Shown in pieces: positions 15,232 through 25,000 of a stretch of DNA of 34,145 bases. The DNA comes from CAZCJA01 sp964499015 (GTDB lineage Bacteria; Elusimicrobiota; Elusimicrobia; F11): positions 1-34,145 of the forward strand of contig CAZCJA010000018.1 of assembly GCA_964499015.1 (NCBI GenBank). Reading direction: 5' to 3'. The position numbers and the translations under genes were made by a program. Under the pieces are notes generated by a model. That model was not told the DNA's origin, ran no database searches, and was given only the letters and a program-made list of their open reading frames with translations. Within the stretch, counting starts at the first letter, position 1; each line of letters opens with the position of its first letter.

Positions 15232-16675
15232 GCGACCTTTTTCTCCAGCGCATCGCGTCCTTATACATCTCTAAATATTTTTGCACCGAAGGCCCCCAGG
15301 ACGAATCAACCTTCATGATTTTTTTCTGACGGGCCTGCCACGGACGCTTCTTTGTCCACTCGTCCATCGCGGTGAAGACGGCGTCGACAAAATCGCCGTA
15401 GGATTTGCTTTTCGACATAAAACCCGTTCCCGCCGGAACGGTATCGATCAATCCGCCTGTGGGCGTCACGACCGGAACGGTGCCGTAACGCATGCTGATC
15501 AATTGGCTTAAGCCGCAGGGCTCGAATTTCGACGGCATAAGAAACACGTCAGCGCCGGCGTAAATCTGGTGTGAAAACGCCTCGGCGAAAGCGGATTCGT
15601 AGAAAATCGATTCCGGATAGTCGCGATGCAGGTCATTCAACTGTTCCTGGTAATTGGCGTCGCCGCTGCCGAGCAGGACGACTTGCGCTTTCTTGCTCGC
15701 CAAACGCGGAACGAGCTGAATCAAATAGTCGATGCCTTTCTGCGCGTCCAAACGCCCGATAAACCCCACCAGCGGCGTTTTCGCATCGGCCTTCCAGCCG
15801 CACATGCGCTGCAAAGCAGCTTTGCAGTCGGCCTTTTTCTGCAGATGGTCCGCGTCATAATGCGCGGCGATGTGTTCGTCCTTTTTGGGATTCCAAATGT
15901 CCTGGTCGATGCCGTTGGTGATGCCGCGAAAACGGTCGCGGCGGAAATTAATGACTCCTTCCAGGCCCATGCCGTAATTCCAATCGTTTTGGATTTCATT
16001 GGCGTAGGCCGGGCTGACCGTGTTTAACGCGTCGGAATAAATGAGGCCGCCCTTAAGGAAATTTACCTGTCCGTAAAATTCGACGCCGCCCATGCTGTAT
16101 TCGGTCGAGGGAAGACCCGTCAGGGAGAAAGCGCTGGACGGAAACAGGCCTTGATACGCCATATTGTGGATCGTGAAAACGGTCCCGCAGTCGGCGAAGA
16201 ATGGGTCGCGCGCCTGGAGAGTTTTAACGTACGCCGGAATCAAACCCGCCTGCCAGTCGTGCCCATGAATGACGTCGGGCTTAAAATCGAAGACCTTGCA
16301 CAGCTCGAGAACCGCTTTCGCGTAGAAAATATAGCGTTCGTCGTTGTCGGCGTACGCGGTCCCAGGCGTTTCGCCGTAAAAACCTTTGCGATTGAAATAC
16401 GTCTTGGATTCGAGAAAATAACAACGCGGGTTTTGCGGGCTTTTGCGTTCCCAAACGGGAACGTTGTGGGTCACACGGCCGACACGGATCGTCAATTCGA
16501 TGCCGGTCGGAATGATTTTGAACGCATCGCGGTTGATTGATTGGTACAGCGGAAGGACAAGAATGACGTTGTGTTTGCGCTGGGCGAGTTCCTTAATGAG
16601 GGCTCCAACCACATCGGCAAGACCGCCGGTTTTACAAAAGGGAACCGCTTCCCCCGCGACTTGAACGATATTCAC
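15224..16675 (-). CDS. glgA: Glycogen synthase (GT5)
   Basis: A 483-residue retaining glycosyltransferase that extends alpha-1,4-glucan from ADP- or UDP-glucose. I chose the GTG at 16675, which shares one base with the galT stop (TAGTG), because the protein then begins MNIVQVAGEAVPFCKTGGLADV as expected; 49 extra upstream residues would be galT sequence read in another frame. Motifs are KTGGLADV with Lys15, HGHDWQAGL, NTVSPAYANEI, FRGITNGIDQDIWNP, GFIGRLDAQKG and KFEPCGLSQLISMRYGTVP. It is coupled to galT and followed by DUF5693 with an eight-base overlap. Confidence 0.96.
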   Translation of the reverse strand: MNIVQVAGEAVPFCKTGGLADVVGALIKELAQRKHNVILVLPLYQSINRDAFKIIPTGIELTIRVGRVTHNVPVWERKSPQNPRCYFLESKTYFNRKGFYGETPGTAYADNDERYIFYAKAVLELCKVFDFKPDVIHGHDWQAGLIPAYVKTLQARDPFFADCGTVFTIHNMAYQGLFPSSAFSLTGLPSTEYSMGGVEFYGQVNFLKGGLIYSDALNTVSPAYANEIQNDWNYGMGLEGVINFRRDRFRGITNGIDQDIWNPKKDEHIAAHYDADHLQKKADCKAALQRMCGWKADAKTPLVGFIGRLDAQKGIDYLIQLVPRLASKKAQVVLLGSGDANYQEQLNDLHRDYPESIFYESAFAEAFSHQIYAGADVFLMPSKFEPCGLSQLISMRYGTVPVVTPTGGLIDTVPAGTGFMSKSKSYGDFVDAVFTAMDEWTKKRPWQARQKKIMKVDSSWGPSVQKYLEMYKDAMRWRKRSHA

Positions 16676-17697
16676 TAACGCTGGGGCTGGACGGGGTTGC
16701 GAATCGTCGCTTCGCGCAGGAACTTGGCCGCCTCTTCCGGAGGCGTTGGGTTGATATAGAACCCGGTGCCGTGTTCGAAACCGGCCACTTTGGTCAACTT
16801 GGGAATAATTTCGATGTACCAATGATAATGGGACAAGCCGCCCGATTTAAGCGGGGCGGTGTGCAGAATAAAGTTGTACGGAGGGTTGTCGAGTACGGCG
16901 TAATGCTTGCCCAGCACCGTTTTCATCATCGTGGCCAAATTGCTCACCTGCGGTTTCTGGATCGCGTGAAAATCAGAGGAATGCTTGGTCGGCACGACCC
17001 ATATTTCAAACGGGAAGCGGCTCGCGTACGGCGCGAACGCCACGAAGTCGTCGTTCTGCGCGACCACGCGGCTTTTGTCCGCCAATTCCTGACGGATCAC
17101 GTCGCAATACACGCAGCGTTCTTTGTAGTCATAGTATTTCTGCGCGCCGACCATTTCCTGTTTTAACCGCACCGGAACCATCGGCATCGCCATCAATTGC
17201 GAATGCGGATGCGCGAGGCTGGCGCCGGCGGCGAGGCCGTGGTTTTTAAAAATAAGGATGTATTCGAGGCGCGGGTCTTTCTTCAAATCCATGATGCGGT
17301 CGCGATACGCCCAAAACAAATCCTCCACCTTGGAGCTTTCCATTTCGTGCATGCGCTGGTCGTGCACCGGGCTTTCAATGATCACTTCGTGCGCACCCAT
17401 GCCGTTCATTTTGTCATAGAGGCCTTCGGCGTTGCGGCTGAGCTCCCCTTCGATCTGAAGGGCCGGGAATTTGTTTGGAATCACGCGCACCCACCAGCCG
17501 GACTTGTTCTTTTCGCGGCCCGGCGTGTAGTAAGCGAGGATTTCCGTCGGTGTCTTGTCTTCGGAACCGGGGCAGAACGGACAGGCGCCGCCCTGGGTGA
17601 AATCGGATTCGGCGGTGAAATCGTGCGGGCGTTTGGCGCGGTCGGTGGCAATGATGACCCACCGGCCGAGAATTGGATCGCGGCGAAGTTCGGGCAT
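16675..17697 (-). CDS. galT: Galactose-1-phosphate uridylyltransferase-like HIT protein
   Basis: A 340-residue nucleotidyl transferase. MPELRRDPILGRWVIIATDR and CPFCPGSE (zinc ligands Cys39 and Cys42) are typical of the GalT N-terminus. The active-site block is NHGLAAGASLAHPHSQL, where the central His of HPHSQ is the nucleotidylated residue. The C-terminal half has HYHWYIEIIPKL. It is directly linked to glgA. In several deep-branching phyla a GalT-like gene pairs with glgA, and such proteins may act on other hexose phosphates or as ADP-sugar phosphorylases. I therefore trust the family more than the sugar. It follows scpB after 2 bases. Confidence 0.88.
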   Translation of the reverse strand: MPELRRDPILGRWVIIATDRAKRPHDFTAESDFTQGGACPFCPGSEDKTPTEILAYYTPGREKNKSGWWVRVIPNKFPALQIEGELSRNAEGLYDKMNGMGAHEVIIESPVHDQRMHEMESSKVEDLFWAYRDRIMDLKKDPRLEYILIFKNHGLAAGASLAHPHSQLMAMPMVPVRLKQEMVGAQKYYDYKERCVYCDVIRQELADKSRVVAQNDDFVAFAPYASRFPFEIWVVPTKHSSDFHAIQKPQVSNLATMMKTVLGKHYAVLDNPPYNFILHTAPLKSGGLSHYHWYIEIIPKLTKVAGFEHGTGFYINPTPPEEAAKFLREATIRNPVQPQR

Positions 17698-17699
17698 GA

Positions 17700-18377
17700 T
17701 TACGAGGGTTCGGACGAAGGCGGTGTGTCGGACACGGCTTCTTCGATGGTCGGTGCGGCGTCGGTCGTTTCCCCTTCCGCCGGAACGCCGCCCGCAAACA
17801 CGAGCGCTTCTTCCTGCGGCTGCTCCGGAGCGGGCGTTTCAGCCGGCGAGCTGAGCGCCATGCTGTTCAAGTCCGGAAGTTCGGTGAGATGCTTCAGTCC
17901 AAAGTGGCGTAAAAATTCAATGGTTGTACCGTATAGGAGCGGCCGGCCGATGGTTTCCTTGCGGCCAACGACTTTTATCAAACGGCGCTCAAGCAGTGTT
18001 TCCATGACGCCGGTCACTTCCACACCGCGAATCTGTTCGATTTCGGAGCGCGCGATCGGCTGTTTGTAGGCTATGATGGAAAGAGTTTCGAGCGCCGACG
18101 AGGAAAGACGGACCGTTAACCGTTCTCTGTAGAGCCGGCGGATCCAGCTCGCGTATTCGGCGCGGGTCGCCATTTGGAAGCCGCCGGCCACTTCCGTTAC
18201 CTGCAAGGAGGACCCGGCCGCGTCCAGACCGTGCCCAATCTCTTCGATGATTCCCTTGATCTCATCCGCGGTCCATTGTTTCGTCTCCAGGACTTCGGTG
18301 ATTTCTTTCGGCGTCAAAGCGTGGTCGGTCATATAAAGAAGGCTTTCGATCACTTTCTTTATGTCCTCGCGTTCCAT
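17700..18377 (-). CDS. scpB: Segregation and condensation protein B
   Basis: A 225-residue kleisin-associated winged-helix protein that binds ScpA within the SMC condensin complex. Two winged-helix units are visible: one at about 4-85 and a second containing SSSALETLSIIAYKQPIARSE, EVTGVMETLLERRLIK and GRPLLYGTTIEFLRHFGL, the last being the ScpB signature. About 50 residues at the C-terminus are acidic and Pro/Ala-rich, probably disordered. A good ribosome site (AAGGAGAACGAAAA) lies in the 12-base gap after scpA. Confidence 0.96.
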   Translation of the reverse strand: MEREDIKKVIESLLYMTDHALTPKEITEVLETKQWTADEIKGIIEEIGHGLDAAGSSLQVTEVAGGFQMATRAEYASWIRRLYRERLTVRLSSSALETLSIIAYKQPIARSEIEQIRGVEVTGVMETLLERRLIKVVGRKETIGRPLLYGTTIEFLRHFGLKHLTELPDLNSMALSSPAETPAPEQPQEEALVFAGGVPAEGETTDAAPTIEEAVSDTPPSSEPS

Positions 18378-18389
18378 TTTTCGTTCTCC

Positions 18390-19163
18390 TTAATAATTGG
18401 CTATCGGCGTTACGGCTGCCGGAGCGGATTCGGGCAAAAGCGGAATTTCAACGTTTGTCACGTCAGGCTGTTTGCTTCTGTTGATATGGATTTCGGCAAA
18501 GCTGCTGGTTTGCGTCACATGGACTTGTTTGAGGCGGATCAACTCGAGCAGCGCCAAGAAAGTGACCACCAGACCCTTGCGGCCGACGCCGGGTGAGAAC
18601 AACTCGCTGAACGTGACAAAATCTTTTTTCTCCAGAATGTCGAGGATCTCACGAATGCGGATTTCAACCGGAATTTCCTCAACAATGATCTCGCGGACGC
18701 CCTTGTCGGCCATTTCCAGCACGCTGCCAAAGGCGTCCAACAGCTTCTGCATGCTGACGTCCAACACTTCTTCTTCCTTTTGGAAAACCGGAGCGCCGCG
18801 GAAGTAGACGTCGCGATGAATGTCGTACTGTTCGCCCAAAAATTTGGAGGCTTCCTTAAACTTTTGATATTCGAGGAGGCGCTGGACCAGTTCCGCGCGC
18901 GGGTCGGGCCCTTCGTTTTCGAGGGCGTTGGCTTCGGATGGCAAAAGAGTGCGGGCCTTGATCTGCATCAGCGTCGCCGCCATAACGAGGAATTCCCCGG
19001 CGACGGACAGGTTCAATTCTTTGATTAGATCAACGTAGGAAAGGTATTTCTTGGTGATATCGGAGATCGGAATGTCATAAATGTCGAGATCGTCCTTCTG
19101 AATCAAATGAAGGAGGAGGTCGAGAGGGCCTTCGAAGATGTCGATCTTTACTTCGTACGCCAT
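18390..19163 (-). CDS. scpA: Segregation and condensation protein A (kleisin)
   Basis: A 257-residue kleisin linking SMC heads. The N-terminus has the family block YEVKIDIFEGPLDLLLHLI followed by KDDLDIYDIPISDIT and EFLVMAATLMQIKARTLLP. The C-terminal winged helix contains VVTFLALLELIRLKQVHVTQ and FAEIHI. It is the first gene of the scpA, scpB, galT, glgA, DUF5693, csaB run. No Shine-Dalgarno sequence is seen; instead a TACAAT box ends 9 bases before the ATG, so the message may be leaderless or nearly so. Confidence 0.96.
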   Translation of the reverse strand: MAYEVKIDIFEGPLDLLLHLIQKDDLDIYDIPISDITKKYLSYVDLIKELNLSVAGEFLVMAATLMQIKARTLLPSEANALENEGPDPRAELVQRLLEYQKFKEASKFLGEQYDIHRDVYFRGAPVFQKEEEVLDVSMQKLLDAFGSVLEMADKGVREIIVEEIPVEIRIREILDILEKKDFVTFSELFSPGVGRKGLVVTFLALLELIRLKQVHVTQTSSFAEIHINRSKQPDVTNVEIPLLPESAPAAVTPIANY

Positions 19164-19172
19164 GTGGCCGGA

Positions 19173-19178
19173 ATTGTA
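19173..19178 (-). promoter_or_regulatory. -10 box immediately upstream of scpA
   Basis: TACAAT on the minus strand matches five of six consensus positions and lies nine bases before the scpA ATG. Transcription would begin two or three bases before the start codon. The hexamer 17 bases upstream, TTTCCG, is a poor -35. Confidence 0.45.
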
Positions 19179-19209
19179 GCAAGGTTACGCCCCGACGGAA
19201 AGCGTATTT

Positions 19210-19779
19210 CTATCGTTTGTCGGCTGGAACCTCGTCCACCAACTGGTAACCGAGGAAACCCGCCAATCGACTGGAAAACTCCTGCGCGGCCGCATAACGG
19301 TGCCCCACAAAATCATAGCCGGCCAACGGCAAAATGATCTCGTAATCGTCCCGCTCCCGGTTTTTCACCGTGACCGTGCGATGCGTCAGCTTAATTGTCC
19401 CCTTTTTCGGCAGCGGCGCCGCGGCCTCCATTTTAAGGTTCAACAAGCGCAGTGATTGTCGGGCCTGCTGAAGTGCCGGCGTGAACGATTTTTCCTGGAT
19501 TGAAAACCCAAACAGCGCGGACACGACCAGCATCGCCGGGCAAAACATCAGGGCCAGCAGGAGCCCATGCGAACTGGTGTTCGCGATGGCGAAACCAAGC
19601 AGAAGAAGGGCCGGTAAACCGAACAAAACCGCCAGCGCGATCCGAAGCAGGCCGATATTCATGATAATGCGCAGCGTGCTGGGTTCGGCCTGATCAACGC
19701 GGCAGAGCGACATATCCAGCGGCGCGTTCAATAGTTCGCGGCGGAATTTCGCCCACGAACCTTCAGACCCTTGCGTCAT
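19210..19779 (-). CDS. Two-segment membrane protein of unknown function
   Basis: A 189-residue protein that I do not recognise. A soluble N-terminus of about 40 residues precedes two adjacent hydrophobic segments (about 43-66 and 72-95, the first containing LFGLPALLLLGFAIA). A C-terminal cytosolic-looking domain follows with beta-like stretches (GTIKLTHRTVTVKNR, YEIILPLAGYDFVGH). It starts in an ATGA overlap with the pyrophosphatase gene and ends 46 bases before scpA. The co-translation suggests a link with the ppa group but shows no function. Confidence 0.8.
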   Translation of the reverse strand: MTQGSEGSWAKFRRELLNAPLDMSLCRVDQAEPSTLRIIMNIGLLRIALAVLFGLPALLLLGFAIANTSSHGLLLALMFCPAMLVVSALFGFSIQEKSFTPALQQARQSLRLLNLKMEAAAPLPKKGTIKLTHRTVTVKNRERDDYEIILPLAGYDFVGHRYAAAQEFSSRLAGFLGYQLVDEVPADKR

Positions 19780-20378
19780 TTAAACGCCTCGTTATAGTCA
19801 GCCATGGAGGCACGGACCACTTTGAGCGCGTGTTCGCGGCCGTAAATCTTGGTGATGCGCGCGGTCGAGCGCTGGCCGGGGACCAGTTTGTAGGTTTGAA
19901 AATAATGCTGGAGACGCTCAACAAACACCGCCGGCACGTCCGTGATGTTGCGGGCAGCCCCCCACACGTAATCGTTTTCGAGAACGCCGATGATTTTGTC
20001 GTCGGCTTCTCCGCCGTCGATCATCTGCAGGCCGCCGATGACGCGGGCGCGCAGAAGAATCTCGTTGCGCGCGATGGCGCGTTCACTCAACACGCAGATA
20101 TCCAGCGGGTCGCCGTCGCCGCGCTTGGAGGCGGGCGCGAGCTTGGCCACACGCTTATGGCAATAGGTGCGCGGCACGAAGCCATACAAGGTCGGGTGCT
20201 GAGCGGAGGAGCGCTGCGGACGGTCAATCCGCAAGTAACCAGACACTTTATCGACTTCGTACTTCATCAAATCGAACGGGGTGATTTCGATAAACACATT
20301 CAGAACTTCGGGGGCCTTGGGACCAACGTCCAATCCGTGCCACGGATGCGGACGGAAGCGGTTTAAGGGTGTGTTCAT
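19776..20378 (-). CDS. ppa: Inorganic pyrophosphatase, family I
   Basis: A 200-residue soluble enzyme that hydrolyses pyrophosphate and so pulls biosynthetic reactions such as nucleotidyl transfer forward. The metal-binding signature GDGDPLDICVLSE lies near residue 90, followed by DGGEADDKIIGV, which carries the second acidic cluster and lysine of the active site. Length is slightly above the E. coli type (about 175). ATGA overlaps join it to the nucleotidyltransferase gene before it and to the membrane protein gene after it. Coupling to a nucleotidyltransferase that releases pyrophosphate makes chemical sense. Confidence 0.95.
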   Translation of the reverse strand: MNTPLNRFRPHPWHGLDVGPKAPEVLNVFIEITPFDLMKYEVDKVSGYLRIDRPQRSSAQHPTLYGFVPRTYCHKRVAKLAPASKRGDGDPLDICVLSERAIARNEILLRARVIGGLQMIDGGEADDKIIGVLENDYVWGAARNITDVPAVFVERLQHYFQTYKLVPGQRSTARITKIYGREHALKVVRASMADYNEAFK

Positions 20379-21289
20379 AGTTTTTTCAATATCTCCTGTT
20401 TTATAGTTCGTTCAAATTCCAATTCGTCGAGGACGCGCTTGGCTTTTTCGGCGCCCAATTCCTTGAACCATAGCACGAGCCGCTCGTCGAATCCAGAAGC
20501 TTGCGCGAGACTCCGCCGGTGCGCGTCCGTCAAAACGGCTCCTTTATAAATAAAAGGAAGGACGTTCCATTCGTCGAGAAATTCCAATGCGGCCAGCGGG
20601 TTCTGCTCTTTTAAGATCAATTCAAACTCATGGCGCCGGCGCACGGGGCTTAAGAGAGAGGGCAATTTCTCCGCGACCGCGTTCTTGAGCACGTCCTGCG
20701 TGGTCGGCTCAAGCGTAAAGCCCAAACGGGCGGCGAAGCGCGCCGCGCGGAAGATGCGCGTCGGGTCGTCTTTAAAGCTGAGCGGGTGAAGGATGCGGAT
20801 CCATTTTTTTTCGATGTCGCGCATGCCCATGAACGGATCGAGCACCTGCCCCCACTTCGCCTTATTAATAAAGCAAGCCATCGCGTTCACCGTAAAATCG
20901 CGGCGCTGGAAATCTTTTTCGATCGTGGACGGCCGCACCACCGGCAAGGCCGCGGGCGCCGGATATTTTTCCTCGCGCGCGGTCACAAAATCGACTTTGA
21001 GCGTGGGAGATACCGTGATCGTAAACGTCATGAATTTCGGATGCGAAACGAGTTTCCCGTGAAATTCCTTATTGATGTCTTCGACGATTTTCTCCAGCGG
21101 CGGCTCGAGCATCACGTCGGCATCTTTGACCGCGCGGTCGAGCACCAAATCGCGGGCCACGCCCCCCACCAGAACGGCGCGCTGGCCGTCCTTATCGGCG
21201 CGGGCGCCGACGTGCTGAATAAAATACAGAAGTTCGCTGGGGAATTTGTCGTGAATGCGGTGGGCGAGACTAGAGATCAATTCGCTCAT
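20375..21289 (-). CDS. tRNA nucleotidyltransferase / poly(A) polymerase family
   Basis: A class II nucleotidyltransferase of 304 residues from the ATG at 21289; an upstream TTG at 21331 would add 14 residues and read further into the CpXC gene. The head domain shows VLVGGVARDLVLDR, the catalytic DADVML pair and VDFVTAREE. Then come KDFQRRDFTVNAMA and DDPTRIFRAARFAARLGF, which bind the incoming nucleotide and the RNA. It is shorter than a typical CCA enzyme with an HD domain; the C-terminal third is a small helical region. Whether it adds CCA, only A or poly(A) cannot be decided from sequence alone. It overlaps the CpXC gene by 20 bases and ppa by four. Confidence 0.92.
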   Translation of the reverse strand: MSELISSLAHRIHDKFPSELLYFIQHVGARADKDGQRAVLVGGVARDLVLDRAVKDADVMLEPPLEKIVEDINKEFHGKLVSHPKFMTFTITVSPTLKVDFVTAREEKYPAPAALPVVRPSTIEKDFQRRDFTVNAMACFINKAKWGQVLDPFMGMRDIEKKWIRILHPLSFKDDPTRIFRAARFAARLGFTLEPTTQDVLKNAVAEKLPSLLSPVRRRHEFELILKEQNPLAALEFLDEWNVLPFIYKGAVLTDAHRRSLAQASGFDERLVLWFKELGAEKAKRVLDELEFERTIKQEILKKL

Positions 21290-21905
21290 GCTGTCCGTTT
21301 TCAAGCTGGGCAAGAAGGTCGCGGTAAACAAAAAGGCGGTCGTTAATAGTAAGCAGTTCTTCCACGCCGCGCTTCACGCGTTCGCGCGGCTCGCCCTCGC
21401 CGCTCAGCGGCAACACAATCGGCAGCCCAAGCTCGCGCGCTTTCCCGGCGCGCAGCGTCTTCGTCGAAAAATTCCCCTGGTCTGCCAATGTTTTAACGAT
21501 GTCCGACTGCACGTTCATCTCTTCCTCTTTTTGCACGAGCTGCACAAGGTCGTCCAAGCCGAACAACGTCACCGGCTGGTACGTGAGCTCGCTGCCCGGT
21601 TCCGCGTTCGCCTGATACGCGGCGAAGTCCGCGGCGGTTTTCTCTTTCCACTTCGGCGCTTCCGCGCTCGCCGCGAGCGGGTATACGAAGGCCATTAGCT
21701 CGCGGTCGGATTCATGATAGATAATGAAATGCTCCGCGTAAAAAATGTGCTTGCAGGACGCGCACTCGGTCATGTTCAATTCGCCGCCAAGCAGGAGGTC
21801 TTTCAACTCCGGGTCCTCTTTGACGTTCACGATCGACCACACGTCCACCTTGTTCGGGTATTTGCAGGCCGGGCAGGCCTTTTCTTCTTCAAGTAAAAAC
21901 GACAT
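21270..21905 (-). CDS. CpXC-domain protein
   Basis: A 211-residue protein with an N-terminal CpXC domain. Cysteine pairs Cys11-Cys14 (CPAC) and Cys48-Cys51 (CASC) form a likely zinc ribbon, with the family's typical GGELNMTECASC and HESDRELMAFVYP between and after them. The C-terminal 110 residues are mostly helical. The molecular role of CpXC proteins is not established. It is divergent from the giant coiled-coil gene across 118 bases and is the first gene of the nucleotidyltransferase/ppa group. There is no ribosome site; an extended -10 box sits six bases before the ATG. Confidence 0.9.
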   Translation of the reverse strand: MSFLLEEEKACPACKYPNKVDVWSIVNVKEDPELKDLLLGGELNMTECASCKHIFYAEHFIIYHESDRELMAFVYPLAASAEAPKWKEKTAADFAAYQANAEPGSELTYQPVTLFGLDDLVQLVQKEEEMNVQSDIVKTLADQGNFSTKTLRAGKARELGLPIVLPLSGEGEPRERVKRGVEELLTINDRLFVYRDLLAQLENGQHERIDL

Positions 21906-21911
21906 GAAAAC

Positions 21912-21920
21912 ACTATATCA
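21912..21920 (-). promoter_or_regulatory. Extended -10 promoter of the CpXC gene, likely leaderless
   Basis: On the minus strand TGATATAGT is an extended -10 element (TGn followed by TATAGT, five of six consensus positions). Only six bases separate it from the ATG at 21905, so transcription would begin at or next to the start codon. No recognisable -35 or Shine-Dalgarno sequence is present. Confidence 0.5.
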
Positions 21921-21986
21921 TTTGACATACCCCCCTTTTGATAGGCAAAACCGCAAAAACACCTCAAAAAAAGAAGAAATAAAACA

Positions 21987-22015
21987 TTGAAAAGAAAGGC
22001 CGCCCCCCTTATCCT
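21987..22015 (+). promoter_or_regulatory. Candidate promoter of the giant coiled-coil gene, likely leaderless
   Basis: TTGAAA (21987-21992) and TATCCT (22010-22015) are separated by exactly 17 bases. Transcription would start at about 22021-22023, directly before the ATG at 22024. The sequence before the ATG (ctcaattcaa) contains no ribosome site. Confidence 0.5.
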
Positions 22016-22023
22016 CAATTCAA

Positions 22024-25000
22024 ATGGGCTCGGAAGAAATCAACTTTTATAAGGCTGAAGAACTGACAGACCTCTCCACGGCCAAACTGTCTCTCCGCTG
22101 GGCGCTCGAAAAAATCCGCCAATTGGACGACGAAACGCAGCGCTTAAGCAATCGCCTCATCGCGAAGGAAGAAGAAGCCTCGCGCCTCTCCAAAGAACTT
22201 GCCCACCAATCCACTCTCGCTTTAAACGAAAAGGACATCACCTCCAAAACCCAGCAGCTCTTGGAAGAATACCGCGGCCTGATGAACGCCTCGATGACGG
22301 AGCTGTGGAAAAAATACGCGCCGCAGGAAGCCGAGGCGAAGAAGCGCCTCGAAGACCGCATCACGTCCCTTGAGCACGAAGCCGCGCAGAGCGGCCGCTT
22401 AAAAGGAATGACCGAAGAGAACCTGCGCAAAGCCGAAGACAATTTGGTCCGCATCGACCGCGAACGCTTGGAGCTCGCCGATTCCCTCCGCGCGAAAGAA
22501 CTCGAGATCGTGAACCTCAAAGAAAAAGTCATCAACCTTGAGCCGATCATCCAGCGCCAGTACAACGAAAAGATTTCGCAGCTGCAAAAAGAATTTTCCG
22601 AACGCCAGAACATCAATCAGGAAAAACTGATTCAGCGCGAACGTGAACTGCAGGAACGCCTGGAATCGTACGCCGAACAGCTCCGCCGCGACAAACAGTC
22701 GATCGAAGCCGACGCGGAACGCCGCCTGCGCGTGCGCAAAGACGAGCTCGAAGTTTCGAACGCCCGCAAACAACAGGAATTTGAGGAAAGCCGTAAAGAA
22801 CTTTACCGGGATTTGGAAAAAGAACGCCGCCAGATGGCCGAGCAGCACGTGGTGCTTGAGCGCGAGCATGAAAACCGCCGCCGCTCGCTGGAAGAGATCC
22901 ACGCCCGCATGATGGGCGAAGTCGAAGCCGAAAAAGTCCGCTTTGAAGCCGACCGCACCACGATTTTGAACGGCCTGCAAACGGAGCGCGAAGCGTTTCA
23001 GCGGGACGTCTCGGTCCGCCTGCGCGAACTCGCGCTCAAGGAACAGGCAATCGAGAAGTCATTGGTGGAGCGCGCCAACGCCCTCCTCCAGGAAAATTTA
23101 ACCAAACAACAGGAACTCGCCGCCGAATTCTCGAAACGCGAAGAGGCGCTCAAAGACGCCTGGCACGCCAAAGAATTGGAATACGAAAAGACGCGCGTCG
23201 AATGGGAAAAGTCGATGAACGGCAAGGAAGCCGAGCGCGAACGCGAATTCCGCCTGCGCAAAGAGAACCTGGACAAAAACGCCGCCGAGCGGGACTTCAA
23301 TTTCGCCAACGACCGCCACGCCTGGGAGCAGGAACGCGCCCAAGGCCAAATGCGCCTGGAACAGGACCGCGAAAAGATGCTTTCCGAGATCACCTTCCAG
23401 CGCGACCAATTTGACGCCCATATAAATAAGGAAGCGGAACGGCTGAACAAGCTGGAGTCCGACCGCCGGCAGGCTTGGGAAGAGCAGACGCGGCAAACCA
23501 AAGCCAAATTCGAGATCGAAGAGAAGCGCATTAAGGAACTCGAAGTTTCCCTCCTCGAACAGAAGGCCAAAGAAGTCGCCAGCATCGAAGAACGCTTCCA
23601 GGCCGACTATCAAAAGAAAGCCAAGGAACTGGAAACCCAATTTGCGGCCAAAACACAAGCCCTGGAGCTCGCGGCGAAACAGAACGAAGAACAGCGCCAG
23701 CGTGCCGTCGACACCGTGAAGAAAGAGCTCGAGAAACGCTTTGCCGAACAGGACTATTCGCTCGTCGTCGAAAAACAGGAATGGGACAAGCAGCGCGCCG
23801 AATCCCAGCGCAATCTGGAGAAAGAACGCAAATCGCTGGAAGTCGAAGTGCTACAAAAGAAAGAAGCCCTGCAGAAAGAACAGCAGGAATTCATGTCCAA
23901 GATGCGTCAAGAGCGCGAGATGTGGGACGCGGAGATGATTTCCGACCAGAAGCGTTTGGGCGAGCTTGAAAAGGACATTTTGCGCAAAGGCGAAGAAGAG
24001 CAAAAACTCTGGAACGCCAAAATGAAGGAAGACCGCGATCGCCTGGAAATGCTTGAGAAAGACTTGATGGTCAAAGTCGAGAACGAAAAGATTTTACTGC
24101 AGCAGCGCGCCGAGGAAGTGACACAGCGCCTTGAAATGATGGAAGCCGACGTGCAGCGCAAGGCCGAAGAAGAGCGCGTGGCCGCGCAATCAAAACTGGA
24201 CGCGCAATACCAGAAACTAGAGAACGACGAACGCGCGTTCCGCGACAAGATTTCCCACGAAGAGAAGCGCCTCGAGACCCGCATGGCCGACGCCCTGCGT
24301 GTTCGTACAGAAGAACTTGAAAAAGCGTATGAGCGCCGCCGCGCCGAACTCGAAACCCTGGCCGCGCAGGAAAAAGAGCGCCGCGACGCCATCTTGACCG
24401 ACGAACGCACCGACTGGGATAAGAAGCGCAAGCAAACCGAACTCGAGCTCGAGAACGTGCGCATCCAGCTTTCCGAAGAAAAAGCCCAGCTCGAGAACCG
24501 CCGCAAACGGCTGGAAATGGAAATCGTCGACCGCCTGAGCGAAGAGAAATACCGTTTTGAACAGCACACGAAGGCCGAACTCGCGCGCCTGCGCGAATAC
24601 GAGAAATCCCTCCTTGATAAACAAAAGGGCTTGGACGAAGAACGCCATTTCCTCCAGCAGGAAATGTTGGCAAAGCTGGAACTCCAGCAGAAACAGTGGG
24701 AAGGCGAAAAAGCTTTGGCTCAGAAGGCTCTTGAGAATGTGAAACTGGAGCAGGAACAAGAACGCGCGCACCTCGCCGCTAAAGAGGAAGAGCTGCGGGC
24801 CAATTACAAAGCGAAAGAAGACGCCCTTCTTAATCGCGAACGTAAAGAAGACGAGCGTATTGCCGAAATGGAGAGAAATCTCCACGAGCAAGCCGCTCAA
24901 AATAAAAAAGCCTGGGAGGAAACTATGCTTCGCGATACCGAACAAATGGACAAATTTGAAAAAGACCTTCGTGCCCGCATCGGCATGGAGCAGAAAAACT

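Noticed and set aside
16676..16822. N-terminal extension of glgA to an upstream ATG
   Set aside because: The extra 49 residues are galT sequence in another frame; the family opening begins at the GTG at 16675, which overlaps the galT stop.
21922..21927. TTGACA in the CpXC/coiled-coil intergenic region as a plus-strand -35
   Set aside because: No -10-like hexamer lies 16-18 bases downstream; the TTGAAA-17-TATCCT pair closer to the gene fits better.
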